Part shown: piece after piece, positions 51,354 to 60,700 of the stretch
How positions within the stretch are numbered: the stretch's first letter is position 1
Layout: the number at the start of each line of letters is the position of its first letter
NCBI RefSeq assembly: GCF_028752835.1
Contig: NZ_CP087952.1
Location: 2,974,501-3,038,500, forward strand
Direction: 5' to 3'
From: Desulfosarcina sp. BuS5
GTDB taxonomy: Bacteria > Desulfobacterota > Desulfobacteria > Desulfobacterales > BuS5
Length of the DNA: 64,000 nucleotides
Program-made: the position numbers and the translations under genes
Notes under the pieces: model-generated
Seen by the model: the letters and a program-made list of their open reading frames with translations, nothing else
Database searches by the model: none
What the model was told of the DNA's origin: nothing

Positions 51354-53981
51354 CTAAGCCTGGTTAAAATTGGCCAGCCTTACAAGACCGCCAATATCCA
51401 GGATCAAGCCCACACGTCCGTTAGGCATAATTGCACCGCCTGAAATGCCGACTACATTTTTCATGGTTTCACCCAGAGTCTTTACAACAACCTGCTGTCT
51501 TACAACCAGTTCATCTATAACGAGACCGGCACGATTGCCGTCATCCTCAATCACAACGATAATGGAGTTTTTCAAATCTTCTTCGCCGCCCTGGATATCG
51601 AACAGGCTGGTTAAACGAAATAATGGAACCAGACTGCCGTGAAAAACGAGCATCTCCCCCTTGTTGATAACTGTGGAAAGATCTTTCGGTTCAGGTTTGA
51701 TTGATGTTATAATCGATACCATTGGTATTACATATGTTTCAGAACCGACCTTGGCAACCATCCCGTCAATAATCGCCAGTGTAAGGGGAAGTTTCATTTG
51801 GAATACGGAACCTTTGCCGGGTTCGGACTGAATTTCCGCCTGGCCCCGGATGGCTTCTATGTTCTTTTTTACAACATCCATGCCCACGCCCCGGCCTGAT
51901 ACGTCGGTTACTTCCCTGGCTGTTGAAAACCCAGGCTCAAAAATAAGATTGAAAATCTCTCTGTCGCTCATAGCGGAACCATCGCTTACAAGCCCCTTTT
52001 TCCAGGCCTTTTCAAGAATCACTTCCTTGTCGATACCTTTGCCGTCATCTCTTATCTCAACCACAACACTGCCGGCTGAATGATAGGCTGAAAGATTAAC
52101 CGTGCCGGTCTCAGGTTTGTCTATGTCCAGTCTCACATCCGGTGTTTCAATCCCGTGATCCACAGCATTCCTGATCATATGCACCAGGGGATCCTTAATG
52201 GCATCGGCCATGTTCCGGTCAATTTCGGTCTCCTCTCCTTCGGTCAGTAAAGTAACCTTTTTGCCGGTTTTATGAGCCAGATCCCTTACAAGCCGCACCA
52301 TTTTCTGAAATGTTGATTTTAAGGGAATCATCCGCAGGGACATGCTCATATCCTGAAGCTCACGCACAATTTTGCTGGTATGAGCAACTTTCTTTAAAAA
52401 GTCATAATCCTCAGAACCGCAGACTATCTCGTCCTGAGCCACCATGGAATGTGCAATAACAAGTTCTCCCACCATATCAATAAGCCGGTCCAGCCGGTCG
52501 GTGCTGACCCTGATACTTGTATCCACGGCAGATTTTATTTTTACCCGCTGAGTGCGAAGCGCCTTGCCGACATCTTTTACTGATGCCGCCCCTGTTTTAA
52601 CAAGCGCAGCCCCTAACGGTTTATCAGCTTTGGTTTTCTCGGCCTGCTCGACCTTTTCTCTTGTTATCACACCCTGCGCTACCAGGATATCACCCAACTT
52701 AGGTTTGTCTGCTGATTCGACATCTTCTCTTGAGACTTTTCCCTGTGCTACCAGGATATCACCTATGCGCGGCTGATCTTCATCATCCTCTTTTTCGGAA
52801 ATACCCGCCTTTTCGGGATTTTCAAGAATACGCATAAGTTCATCATAACCCGGCGCTTTTTTAAAAGGCGTGCCGCCTAAGGCTTCTTCGACTCCATTGA
52901 TCAGGTCTTTAAGCATATCCAGCGAACGGAGCGCAAGATCCGCATATCCACCGGTATAGCGTATTTCACCGTCCCGCACACGGCTCAAAAGGTTTTCGGC
53001 ATGATGCCCCATTTCAGAAATCAGGGTAAGATCCATAAATGCCGCAGTGCCCTTGATGGTATGAAAAGCCCTGAAAACCATTCCGACCGAATCCTCATCA
53101 TCCGGGTCATTTTCGAGGGTCAGCAGGGCCTCTTCCGCGTTTGTTATAAGATCAAGGCCTTCAGTTATAAATTCAACGATCAGTTCCGGATCTGCATCTT
53201 CTGGCATGTAATCAAATTTTTCTTCTATTTCCTGAACCGGTTCCTCTTCATCCTCTTCAGCTTCATCTATAATTTTAAAAGCAGGGGCGGAATCATCCCC
53301 AGTATCCGGCATCTCAGGACCAGGCATCTCAGGATCAGACATTTCCAGACCCTCATCCTCATTTTCATTCATGGCTTTTTCTATCAATTCTCCAATTGCG
53401 GCAATAATAGAATCCCGGGCCGAAGGCTCTGCATCAGGAAGCCCCTCGATTTTTTGAGCTGCCATTGCTATAGTTTCCTTTGCAAGTGCAGAACAGGACT
53501 CATCGTATGAAAACTTTTTCAAAGCTTCTCCCAAGTTTTTCAGTTCAACCTGGTCATCAGGTTCTGTTTGGACAAGAAGCGCGGCAACGTCATCCAGGGA
53601 CAAGGCATCATCATTCGACATATAAAATCCTTCTTTCATGTTTAAATTTTTTTTCAGCTCCTTAACCGCCTTATAAATATACGGCTGTTCTCCATCCTCT
53701 TTATTTTTAAAATATTTTTCTACTGCTTCCAGGGCTTCAAAAACAGAATCAACAACAGACAATGAATTTGAGACCATATTTCCTGAGACTGATTCTATTC
53801 CTTTTACACAAAGGCTCAGCAGATCTTTGACAGATGGCAGCCCTTCCGGCAAATTTTGCACTGTTTTTTTTAATTCATGGGATATTAAGATCCAGGCGTC
53901 CTTATCTTTAATATCCACATTATCGAGATCATCTGCTATTTTGATTATAGATTGTAAAATGTTGTCAGCTTCCATATTCAT
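51354..53981 (-). CDS. cheA: Chemotaxis histidine kinase CheA, extended
   Basis: 875 residues, longer than the usual 650-700. The first 250 residues are a non-standard N-terminal region with predicted helices and acidic linkers. The Hpt domain follows with phospho-His307 (FRAFHTIKGTAAFM), then three GDILVAQG-type repeats (about 403-478). Then come the dimerisation domain (IRVSTDRLDRLIDMVGELV), HATPase (HMIRNAVDHGIE; DDGKGID; GRGVGMDVVKKN) and a CheW-like domain (PLTLAIIDGMVAKVG ... GLVIDELVVRQQVVVK). Phosphorylates CheY and CheB. A P2 domain is not evident. Confidence 0.95.
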   Translation of the reverse strand: MNMEADNILQSIIKIADDLDNVDIKDKDAWILISHELKKTVQNLPEGLPSVKDLLSLCVKGIESVSGNMVSNSLSVVDSVFEALEAVEKYFKNKEDGEQPYIYKAVKELKKNLNMKEGFYMSNDDALSLDDVAALLVQTEPDDQVELKNLGEALKKFSYDESCSALAKETIAMAAQKIEGLPDAEPSARDSIIAAIGELIEKAMNENEDEGLEMSDPEMPGPEMPDTGDDSAPAFKIIDEAEEDEEEPVQEIEEKFDYMPEDADPELIVEFITEGLDLITNAEEALLTLENDPDDEDSVGMVFRAFHTIKGTAAFMDLTLISEMGHHAENLLSRVRDGEIRYTGGYADLALRSLDMLKDLINGVEEALGGTPFKKAPGYDELMRILENPEKAGISEKEDDEDQPRIGDILVAQGKVSREDVESADKPKLGDILVAQGVITREKVEQAEKTKADKPLGAALVKTGAASVKDVGKALRTQRVKIKSAVDTSIRVSTDRLDRLIDMVGELVIAHSMVAQDEIVCGSEDYDFLKKVAHTSKIVRELQDMSMSLRMIPLKSTFQKMVRLVRDLAHKTGKKVTLLTEGEETEIDRNMADAIKDPLVHMIRNAVDHGIETPDVRLDIDKPETGTVNLSAYHSAGSVVVEIRDDGKGIDKEVILEKAWKKGLVSDGSAMSDREIFNLIFEPGFSTAREVTDVSGRGVGMDVVKKNIEAIRGQAEIQSEPGKGSVFQMKLPLTLAIIDGMVAKVGSETYVIPMVSIITSIKPEPKDLSTVINKGEMLVFHGSLVPLFRLTSLFDIQGGEEDLKNSIIVVIEDDGNRAGLVIDELVVRQQVVVKTLGETMKNVVGISGGAIMPNGRVGLILDIGGLVRLANFNQA

Positions 53982-54001
53982 ATCTGAAGTCCTGTTTTGA
54001 T

Positions 54002-54178
54002 TATGCCTAAACTAAGCGGTTAGCCTTTAGCTGTTAGCTCTTAGCTTAATAATTACAAGATGTTTTGCGATTACGCATTTTCACCCGTTGGATGTTATTT
54101 TTTACTGATGTAATACCTTGATTTTTCAAGGCTAACAGCTAATTACTAACAGCTAATCGCTCAACTTAGGTTATTTAA
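54002..54178. repeat. TTAGC palindromic repeat between flgN and cheA
   Basis: CCTAAACTAAGCGGTTAGCC with TTTAGCTGTTAGC at the left; GCTAACAGCTAATTACTAACAGC and TAATCGCTCAACTTAGG at the right, mutually complementary. Fills the about 210-base gap upstream of cheA. The right arm shares 17 bases with 12834-12850. Confidence 0.6.
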
Positions 54179-54191
54179 AAAACCAAAGTTG

Positions 54192-54695
54192 TCAGTGATG
54201 ACCGGAAAAAACCCTGCCGCTTTTATCAATTGCCTGAAGTCGACCGTTGTTGTAATATAAGCGATTTGGAGATATAAAATTATCCAAAAAGGATAATGAT
54301 GTCCTGACAAGTCCGATAGAATAGTTCAGAAGGGACCTGTTGCTTTTATTCAAATCCCTGATACTCTCTGACAAAGATAAAAGATTAAATCGGCAGCCTG
54401 TCAAACGGGTGGAATCATCCCCTTCGGCCAATCCGGATAACCCCGCCAGGGTTATGATCCCTGGAGAATGGCCTGATAATTCGGAAAACTCCTGCAAAAC
54501 ATGAATCCGTTGTTCCTCGAGTATCCTTATCTTTAAAATAAGATTCTCTTTCTCTTTGCAGGTTTCATTAAGCTTATTCAACTTCGCACAAATTAAAGCA
54601 TTATTTTCATCCCGCAGAATGGAAAGGAGCGCTTCAAGGAGTTCGGTCTCCTCATCAAGTAAACTTGTTAATCTTTTAATTAATATCTTCATCAA
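54192..54695 (-). CDS. flgN: Flagellar chaperone FlgN-like
   Basis: 167 residues, mostly helical: LIKRLTSLLDEETELLEALLSILRDENNALICAKLNKLNETCKEKENLILKIRILEEQRIHVLQEF, then SIRDLNKSNRSLLNYSIGLVRTSLSFL. This is the FlgN pattern, the chaperone for hook-associated proteins. It follows flgM, with which it commonly pairs. Confidence 0.8.
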   Translation of the reverse strand: MMKILIKRLTSLLDEETELLEALLSILRDENNALICAKLNKLNETCKEKENLILKIRILEEQRIHVLQEFSELSGHSPGIITLAGLSGLAEGDDSTRLTGCRFNLLSLSESIRDLNKSNRSLLNYSIGLVRTSLSFLDNFISPNRLYYNNGRLQAIDKSGRVFSGHH

Positions 54696-54722
54696 ATAAT
54701 CGCCGGTTGTTCGTTACTAAAT

Positions 54723-55040
54723 CTATAGCCATTCATTAATAATTGACTCCTTAATCATGTTGAAAGCTACTTTCTTGCCATCTATTTTATAAGTCCCCTT
54801 TTCGAGCTCCTTTTTTATGGCAGCCACCTTTTCCTCCCTGATATCAGGTATAGAGTCTATATTTTTTTTCGCTTCGACAATCTCTTTGGCCCTTGGTGAC
54901 AGCGCCACCTTGTCGCCTACGGTTTTGTGGGAAACCGGTTTTCCCGATACAGGTTCCATCTTTTGTTTATCCTTCAGATTACTCATATAAGCCCTCAAAT
55001 TTACTGAAGAACCTTTCCCTGTTATCTCCATTTTTTCCAC
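54723..55040 (-). CDS. flgM: Anti-sigma-28 factor FlgM
   Basis: 105 residues; the C-terminal half carries the sigma-binding helices (KVALSPRAKEIVEAKKNIDSIPDIREEKVAAIKKELEKGTYKIDGKKVAFNMIKESIINEWL). FlgM holds the flagellar sigma-28 inactive until the hook is completed and FlgM is exported. The gene for sigma-28 itself is not in the window. Confidence 0.92.
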   Translation of the reverse strand: MEKMEITGKGSSVNLRAYMSNLKDKQKMEPVSGKPVSHKTVGDKVALSPRAKEIVEAKKNIDSIPDIREEKVAAIKKELEKGTYKIDGKKVAFNMIKESIINEWL

Positions 55041-55127
55041 ACCTCCTTCATCGTCTTTCTCAACACTCTCTCTATATTTATTAGATCGGCAATCATTGAA
55101 TAAAACTTTAGTTTTTTATATAGATCT

Positions 55128-55475
55128 CTATGGTTTTTTTATAATTTCTTTTTGCAGTTGAGATCGAAGCATAGGCGCCAGTCCAAGACCATTTCGTTTA
55201 GCCAATTCTTTGGCGAGCTCCGAATCGAGCATGGATCGGTATACCTCTTCCGCCCGCCCCCCGCTGATAAAACCTGATTTTGGTATGGTTGCGCGCATTT
55301 CCTTAAAGAGTTGACAAATAAAGAGAGACTCCATTTCGACGCACGTCCTGTTGAGGGCGGCATCACTATTGCCGCCGGCTTTTTTTTCCTTTTTAATGGC
55401 TTCTTCCGCCCGGCATAGTCTATTCTTCATGTTAATTGCCTGAAATGGTATTCTTTGCACTGAAAAATCGGGCAT
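55128..55475 (-). CDS. flgJ: FlgJ-type rod-binding protein
   Basis: 115 residues; rod-binding domain only (MESLFICQLFKEMRATIPKSGFISGGRAEEVYRSMLDSELAKELAKRNGLGLAPMLRSQL). The peptidoglycan hydrolase domain of enterobacterial FlgJ is absent, as is common in deltaproteobacteria. TAATG overlap with flgI. Confidence 0.92.
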   Translation of the reverse strand: MPDFSVQRIPFQAINMKNRLCRAEEAIKKEKKAGGNSDAALNRTCVEMESLFICQLFKEMRATIPKSGFISGGRAEEVYRSMLDSELAKELAKRNGLGLAPMLRSQLQKEIIKKP

Positions 55476-56584
55476 TATATAATCTCCAGTTCTGCTTGCA
55501 GCGCCCCGGCCGCTTTCATTGCCTGAAATATGGCGATAAGATCCCGCGGTGATACTCCCAAAGCATTTAAAGCCCTGACAACTTCACCTATGCTGACACC
55601 GGGCTCCATCAATATAAGCCTGTTGTTCCCTTCCTTAACCGACATCTCCGTATCCGGTGTCACAACAGTTTCTCCCTGGGCAAACGGTAAAGGTTGCGAA
55701 ACCTTGGGAGATTCTTTTATTTCAATGCTGAGGTTTCCATGCGCTACAGCGACCGTTGAAATTCGAACATTACTTCCCATTACAACGGTCCCGGTCCTTT
55801 CGTTTATAATAACTTTAGCAACTGCATCCGGTGTAACTTCAAGGCCTTCAACCATTGTAATCAGTTTTACAATATTTCCTGTATAATTTTCAGGGATATC
55901 AATATTAATTGTGCTCGAATCCTCAGCCTGTGCCATTTGGGCATATCCAAGTTTATTGATGGCCTCAGTCATACGTAAAGCTGTGGTAAAATCGGGAGTA
56001 TGCAGCAACAGGGTCAACCGTTTTTTTTCGGAAAAAGCAGTCTTTATCTCTCTTTCAATTACTGCTCCGCCGGCAATCCTGCCCACAGTAGGAAAATTCT
56101 TCTGCACCCCTCCGCCTTTCCCTCCGGCGGAAAAACCGCCTGTACTGACCGGTCCCTGGGCAACAGCATAGACCTGACCGTCAGCGCCTTTTAAAGGAGT
56201 AAAAAGGAGAGTTCCACCCTGCAGGTTTTCAGCATCGCCAATAGAGCTGACCAGTACATCGATTCGGCTCCCTGACTTTGCAAATGGAGGGAGTTCGGAA
56301 GTGACCATTACTGCAGCAACATTATCGACAGCTTTCTCGATATCATCTGTTTTAACTGTAACGCCCATTTTTTCCAGCATGCTGGTCAGGGATTGCAATG
56401 TAAATTCAGCATCCTTGCCGTCACCTGTGCCATTAAGACCGACTATAAGCCCGTATCCAACAAGCTGATTCCGGCGCACCCCCTTAATGTCGGCGATATC
56501 CTTAATCCTGGCGGCATAAGCAAAGTTTGTTACAAACGTTGCTATTAGCACTAATATAAATATCAATTTTTTGGCATTCTTCAT
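55475..56584 (-). CDS. flgI: Flagellar P-ring protein FlgI
   Basis: 369 residues with a signal peptide (LIFILVLIATFVTNFAYA). Conserved IKDIADIKGVRRNQLVGYGLIVGLNGTGDG, GSRIDVLVSSIGDA, GGTLLFTPLKGADGQVYAVAQG and the C-terminal NNRLILMEPGVSIGEVVRALNALGVSPRDLIAIFQAMKAAGAL. Forms the periplasmic ring around the rod. Confidence 0.97.
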   Translation of the reverse strand: MKNAKKLIFILVLIATFVTNFAYAARIKDIADIKGVRRNQLVGYGLIVGLNGTGDGKDAEFTLQSLTSMLEKMGVTVKTDDIEKAVDNVAAVMVTSELPPFAKSGSRIDVLVSSIGDAENLQGGTLLFTPLKGADGQVYAVAQGPVSTGGFSAGGKGGGVQKNFPTVGRIAGGAVIEREIKTAFSEKKRLTLLLHTPDFTTALRMTEAINKLGYAQMAQAEDSSTINIDIPENYTGNIVKLITMVEGLEVTPDAVAKVIINERTGTVVMGSNVRISTVAVAHGNLSIEIKESPKVSQPLPFAQGETVVTPDTEMSVKEGNNRLILMEPGVSIGEVVRALNALGVSPRDLIAIFQAMKAAGALQAELEII

Positions 56585-56616
56585 TTTTAATTTACATTTA
56601 TTTTGTATAAAAATTA

Positions 56617-56709
56617 AATTTTACCGCCGAGAACGCAGAAAGCGCAGAGGAAACTACTTGGTTTTTAATGTAATAACTCAGCGTTTTCTGCGAACTCTGC
56701 GGTAAAATA
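56617..56709. repeat. CCGCAGAG palindromic repeat in flgH-flgI gap
   Basis: TTTTACCGCCGAGAACGCAG...GCGCAGAGGAAAC at the left and CAGCGTTTTCTGCGAACTCTGCGG TAAAAT at the right, complementary, around TTTTTAATGTAATAACT. Nearly the same as the long copy at 19563-19642. It separates flgH and flgI, which are normally adjacent. Confidence 0.7.
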
Positions 56710-56785
56710 CTGATTCTGACATTAAAAAAAATGTTAACTACTTTTGGGCATTAATGAAAGATGTCAATTTTTTTTCATAAAATCA

Positions 56786-57514
56786 TCAAAACGGCCATAC
56801 TATATCAAGAATTCTTGCCATCCAACCGGGCCTCTGGCGGTCATGAATAATTCCACTGCCGCTGTATTCTATCCTGGCATCCGCAACATAGGTTGAAAGA
56901 ATTACATTTCCCGGAGAAATATCCCTCGGCCTTATTATACCTGATAATCGTATCAACTGTTTTTCATTGTTAACTTTGACCTCCCGGGTGCCTTCAATTT
57001 TCAGATTCCCATTCGGTAATACTTCAACAACTCTTGTGGTAATAAAGGCAGTTAAGTCTCCGCTTCTTTGGGTAGTGCCTGATCCGTCAAAATCACTCTG
57101 CAGTCCGCCTTGAACTTTGGCAAAAGGGTTAAAAAAAGGATGGGTGCCTGGATATCGTTTTTCCATATTAAAAAAATTGTCCACACCACCTGAAAGAGAT
57201 GACTTTCGGCCTGTTTTGGTTGAAGCCTTATTTGTTGCGCTGGAGGATTCGACTATCTTTATAGTAACGATATCCCCTACCCTGCGCGCCTTGGTATCAA
57301 TAAAAAGCTCGCTCAAAGGTCCGTTATCCTGCCATAAAGAACCATTCTTTTTTATATTGGTTGTATTGCATGCGGTATAAGTTTCATCATTTTTAACAGG
57401 CTTGATTATAGTTTCAGTCCTTTTACTAACATTCGTAGTAGTACAAGCTATGGGTGTAAATGCTATGGCCAGCATCAAAGCAGTCAATAAACAGATTTTA
57501 AAACCAGGAATCAT
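56786..57514 (-). CDS. flgH: Flagellar L-ring protein FlgH
   Basis: 242 residues. Lipoprotein signal (LLTALMLAIAFTPIAC). GSLWQDNGPLSELFIDTKARRVGDIVTIKIVESSSATNKA, NGNLKIEGTREVKVNNEKQLIRLSGIIRPRDISPGNVILSTYVADARIEYSGSG are FlgH blocks. Outer-membrane ring. It follows flgA by 2 bases. Confidence 0.97.
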   Translation of the reverse strand: MIPGFKICLLTALMLAIAFTPIACTTTNVSKRTETIIKPVKNDETYTACNTTNIKKNGSLWQDNGPLSELFIDTKARRVGDIVTIKIVESSSATNKASTKTGRKSSLSGGVDNFFNMEKRYPGTHPFFNPFAKVQGGLQSDFDGSGTTQRSGDLTAFITTRVVEVLPNGNLKIEGTREVKVNNEKQLIRLSGIIRPRDISPGNVILSTYVADARIEYSGSGIIHDRQRPGWMARILDIVWPF

Positions 57515-57516
57515 AT

Positions 57517-58485
57517 TTAAAACATTACCCTTACTGTGCTTGAATCTACAACACGCGCATAGATCTCTTTTTTTGAATTAAGATTTATCACTTTCAGTCT
57601 CTCGCCTTTATGTCCTTTTTTTTTAATTTTGCCCAGCGCAGTAATTCGCATGCCACCTGCCTCAGCGACAATCGTCACAATATCGCCTCTTTTTACTATA
57701 GGCGGGAGTTCAACAAGATCAGTCCTTAAAACCGTTGCAGGGTCTATCGATCTTCTGGTTCTTCGGCCAACAACCTTTTTCGGATCATTTATTATATTTA
57801 CCTGCAATTTTGAAATATCAGTTCTTTTGACGTAAATGTCTTCCTTTGTAATTATTTTATGACGCCCCAAAGGTCTACTGGTGACAACTACATTCGCAAG
57901 TCTTTCGATATCTACAAGGGCTCTGATCTTTTTATGAAAATGTCCGTCCACAGTAAAATCAACATACACGGCCGTGCGTCCGGAAGAACCAGCTTCTTTT
58001 CCGTTAATAATCCTGTATGCAATTTTTCCTTTCGGCACCACAAGATCCTTTTGAACGATAATATTTTTAACAGTCGTTCCGTCTCCCCTGCTTAACGATT
58101 TCTTCCTGATATATTCAGATACTATATCGGCTATCTTTTTCCTGGATATAGTTCTATAACTTCTTGTGATAACCGCTTTTCCAGGGACAACCAGTCTGAT
58201 CTGCCCGATATCGATATTGGCCTGCTTTAAACGGAGCCTGATATATCTTTCATCCAAACTGCGTGTTTTACCGGGCAAAGGAGCCTTGCCGATAATCAGA
58301 TCGCCTAATCGCCGCACAAACTTTTGATCCCCGCCGCTGATATGAGCGATATCTCCCAGCCGAATATGCTCCCGTCCAACTTCCGTCTTCTCTTGTACCT
58401 TAACAGTCACAACAGGCAGAGCCGAGGCCTCGGATATTACTGCAACCAGGATAAAAATAATGAATAATCTTACCTTCATAATCAT
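57517..58485 (-). CDS. flgA: P-ring assembly chaperone FlgA
   Basis: 322 residues with a signal peptide (FIIFILVAVISEASA). N-terminal part longer than the E. coli protein; C-terminal SAF domain (NVVVTSRPLGRHKIITKEDIYVKRTDI ... VVGRRTRRSIDPATVLRTDLVELPPIVKRGDIVTIVAEAGGMRITALGKI). Assists FlgI assembly in the periplasm. Separated from flgG by a mini-hairpin array. Confidence 0.93.
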   Translation of the reverse strand: MIMKVRLFIIFILVAVISEASALPVVTVKVQEKTEVGREHIRLGDIAHISGGDQKFVRRLGDLIIGKAPLPGKTRSLDERYIRLRLKQANIDIGQIRLVVPGKAVITRSYRTISRKKIADIVSEYIRKKSLSRGDGTTVKNIIVQKDLVVPKGKIAYRIINGKEAGSSGRTAVYVDFTVDGHFHKKIRALVDIERLANVVVTSRPLGRHKIITKEDIYVKRTDISKLQVNIINDPKKVVGRRTRRSIDPATVLRTDLVELPPIVKRGDIVTIVAEAGGMRITALGKIKKKGHKGERLKVINLNSKKEIYARVVDSSTVRVMF

Positions 58486-58502
58486 ATCACCACCTATAAC
58501 TC

Positions 58503-58582
58503 TATTCCATCCTTAAGCACAGCACTCCTCAAGACCGCAGGCCGCTCCTCAAGCGAAGCGCCCCTCAAGCAAAGCGGCCCCT
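58503..58582 (-). repeat. Mini-hairpin repeat array, copy 3
   Basis: CTCAAGACCGCAGGCCG, CTCAAGCGAAGCGCC, CTCAAGCAAAGCGGCC units between flgG and flgA, same family as 44770 and 45739. All three copies are in flagellar gene spacers. Confidence 0.7.
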
Positions 58583-59371
58583 CTATCGCTTAAGGCTGTT
58601 TGCCATCTGCAGCATGTCGTCCGCCGTCTGGATCGATTTGCTGTTTATTTCATAGGCCCTTTGAGCCGTGATCATATTCACCATCTCATCCACCACGCTC
58701 ACATTGGACATCTCAAGATAGCCCTGGCTGATTGTGCCGAAACCATTCTCTCCTGCGGTTCCGGTAACCACATCTCCGGAAGCATCCGTGGTAAGATAAA
58801 GATTTCGGCCGATACTGTTCAAGCCGGCCGGATTTATAAACCTGGCGAGTTCTATTGTTCCTATCTCAACCGAATCTCCCGAACCTCCCTGCAAAACAGA
58901 AACGGTTCCATCCGTTCCTATAGATATGGCCCTGGTGTCTGAAGGTACTGCAATTTCAGGTTCCATCAGAAAACCGTCGGATGTCACAATGCGGCCTTCG
59001 CTGTCCATTTTAAACGAACCGGCCCTGGTATAAGCAACTTCTCCACTGGGCTGCAAAATCTGAAAAAAACCATCCCCTTCTATGGCGATATCCAGTTCAT
59101 TTCCGGTATGCTGGTAATCGCCCTGGATAAATATTTTCTGAACTGCCGCGGGCCTGGTGCCATGCCCTAACTGTATTCCGGTCGGAACTTCCGTGCTTTC
59201 CGAAGATGCGGAACCGGCCTTTCGAATAGTTTCATACAATAAATCCTGAAAATCGGCCCTGCTTCTTTTAAAACCTGTGGTATTAACATTCGCCAGATTA
59301 TTTGAAATAACATCGATATTCAAAGCCTGCGCCTGCATTCCTGTTGCCGCTGTCCATAAACTGCGTAGCAT
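58583..59371 (-). CDS. flgG: Flagellar distal rod protein FlgG
   Basis: 262 residues: [79 protein letters not shown] and the C-terminal [37 protein letters not shown]. The canonical FlgG length and motifs. Distal rod, exported by the type III system. Confidence 0.97.
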   Translation of the reverse strand: MLRSLWTAATGMQAQALNIDVISNNLANVNTTGFKRSRADFQDLLYETIRKAGSASSESTEVPTGIQLGHGTRPAAVQKIFIQGDYQHTGNELDIAIEGDGFFQILQPSGEVAYTRAGSFKMDSEGRIVTSDGFLMEPEIAVPSDTRAISIGTDGTVSVLQGGSGDSVEIGTIELARFINPAGLNSIGRNLYLTTDASGDVVTGTAGENGFGTISQGYLEMSNVSVVDEMVNMITAQRAYEINSKSIQTADDMLQMANSLKR

Positions 59372-59382
59372 TATCTATCCCC

Positions 59383-60138
59383 CTATCCTATTCTTCCGAT
59401 TTCGTTAATCGCTTTCCCATTAACATTGTCAATTGATTTTATAACCTTCTGGTACGATTCATAGCCTCGAAAGGCCTCGATCATCTCCGTCATCGATTTA
59501 ATAACATCCACATTGGAAAGTTCGATATAGCCCTGTTTGATCTGAAAACGCTCCGCAGTGATCTCTTTGATGTTTTTTTCATTAATTGCAAAAAACGTAT
59601 CCCCGACCTTTGAAAGAGCATATGGCCGGGGAAAATCTACAATATTTAATCTGCCGATTTGCTTTTCATCCGCAGATATATTGCCTTCATCATCTACTGT
59701 AAAAATCTTGTCATCATCGTCGATTTTTATTTCTCCTCCATCACCCAAAACCGGGAAACCGTCCTTTGTTACCAGAACGCCATCCTTATCCAGGTTAAAG
59801 CTTCCGTTCCTGGTATAGCGAATTCCATCGGGGGTTTGAATACTGAAGAATCCGTCACCTTCAATGGCCATGTCCAGGGTGTTTCCAGTCTGCCGCATCC
59901 CGCCCTGGGAAAAAACGGGTTGTGTTCCTGAAAGCAAGGGAATAAAATGTTCGGACTTACCGGCGCTTAAAGTGGTACTTTTATCCGTTTCCGAAGATTC
60001 CATGTCGTATATACTGAATGTAGTTCGGTCTTCCTTGAAACCGGTAGTATTAACATTGGCTATGTTATTTGCTAAAATTTCCAGCTTTTTCTGCTGATTC
60101 AAAGCTCCTGCCGCCGATATGTATATTGCGCCACTCAT
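59383..60138 (-). CDS. flgF: Flagellar proximal rod protein FlgF
   Basis: 251 residues from ATG at 60138 behind GGAG; a longer frame to 60246 lacks family similarity in its extra 36 residues. [65 protein letters not shown] and YIELSNVDVIKSMTEMIEAFRGYESYQKVI. First gene of the flgFGA(H)(I)JMN series, preceded by a sigma-54 promoter. Confidence 0.95.
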   Translation of the reverse strand: MSGAIYISAAGALNQQKKLEILANNIANVNTTGFKEDRTTFSIYDMESSETDKSTTLSAGKSEHFIPLLSGTQPVFSQGGMRQTGNTLDMAIEGDGFFSIQTPDGIRYTRNGSFNLDKDGVLVTKDGFPVLGDGGEIKIDDDDKIFTVDDEGNISADEKQIGRLNIVDFPRPYALSKVGDTFFAINEKNIKEITAERFQIKQGYIELSNVDVIKSMTEMIEAFRGYESYQKVIKSIDNVNGKAINEIGRIG

Positions 60139-60333
60139 ATTTATTACTCCTGGATTGTATTTACTTTCTACTCTTGGCTTATTCGTTACAAGCGGAAAAC
60201 TATAAATTAAAGTGTAAACTGAATTTAAAAAATGTCGCATTCCCAATATTATATAATGTTTCTGGATAATCCGGTTTAATTCTTTTGGTATTGACTGAAC
60301 AATGTGACGCTCATCTATTTATACCTTAACGAA

Positions 60334-60348
60334 GCAACTTATGTGCCA
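60334..60348 (-). promoter_or_regulatory. Sigma-54 promoter for flgFG operon
   Basis: On the minus strand TGGCAC, five bases, TTGC: an exact -24/-12 element. It gives a leader of about 185 bases to the flgF ATG at 60138. Sigma-54 control of rod and hook genes is established in many deltaproteobacteria. Confidence 0.8.
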
Positions 60349-60551
60349 CGGAAGATAAACCTGTAAATATATTATAGAATCAACCTGTTATACTAAAATG
60401 AGAATGGAATATTTTTTAAGGTAGGCAAAAAGGTCAGGGTTTTGACGCAGGAATTGAAAAATATGACCTTTGGAAAAGCAGGGACGTCCCAGCCTCCTTC
60501 CGTGCAATCTGTTCATTGAACCCTTGCTTTATTGTATTTCTGTAGCTACAA

Positions 60552-60700
60552 CAATAAAAATGGAGTTAAGATTTAACGCGCTCGGTTACATAAACAATAG
60601 GCTTTATCACATGACATTTACGCTGCGTGGTGGTGCGATGCGTGTAATCAGTTTGCGCAAGGCAAATAGTAGAGAGGTGAGAAAATATGCCAAAACTTAA
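60552..60700 (+). pseudogene. brnT: BrnT-type toxin, 5' truncated
   Basis: The frame RFNALGYINNRLYHMTFTLRGGAMRVISLRKANSREVRKY is the C-terminal half of BrnT (compare GMDAFGRILVVVYTWREDNIRIISARKA at 62336). The N-terminal half (FEWD..K...N..KHG) is absent; the upstream residues do not fit the family. RNase toxin, now broken. Overlaps the antitoxin gene. Confidence 0.7.
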
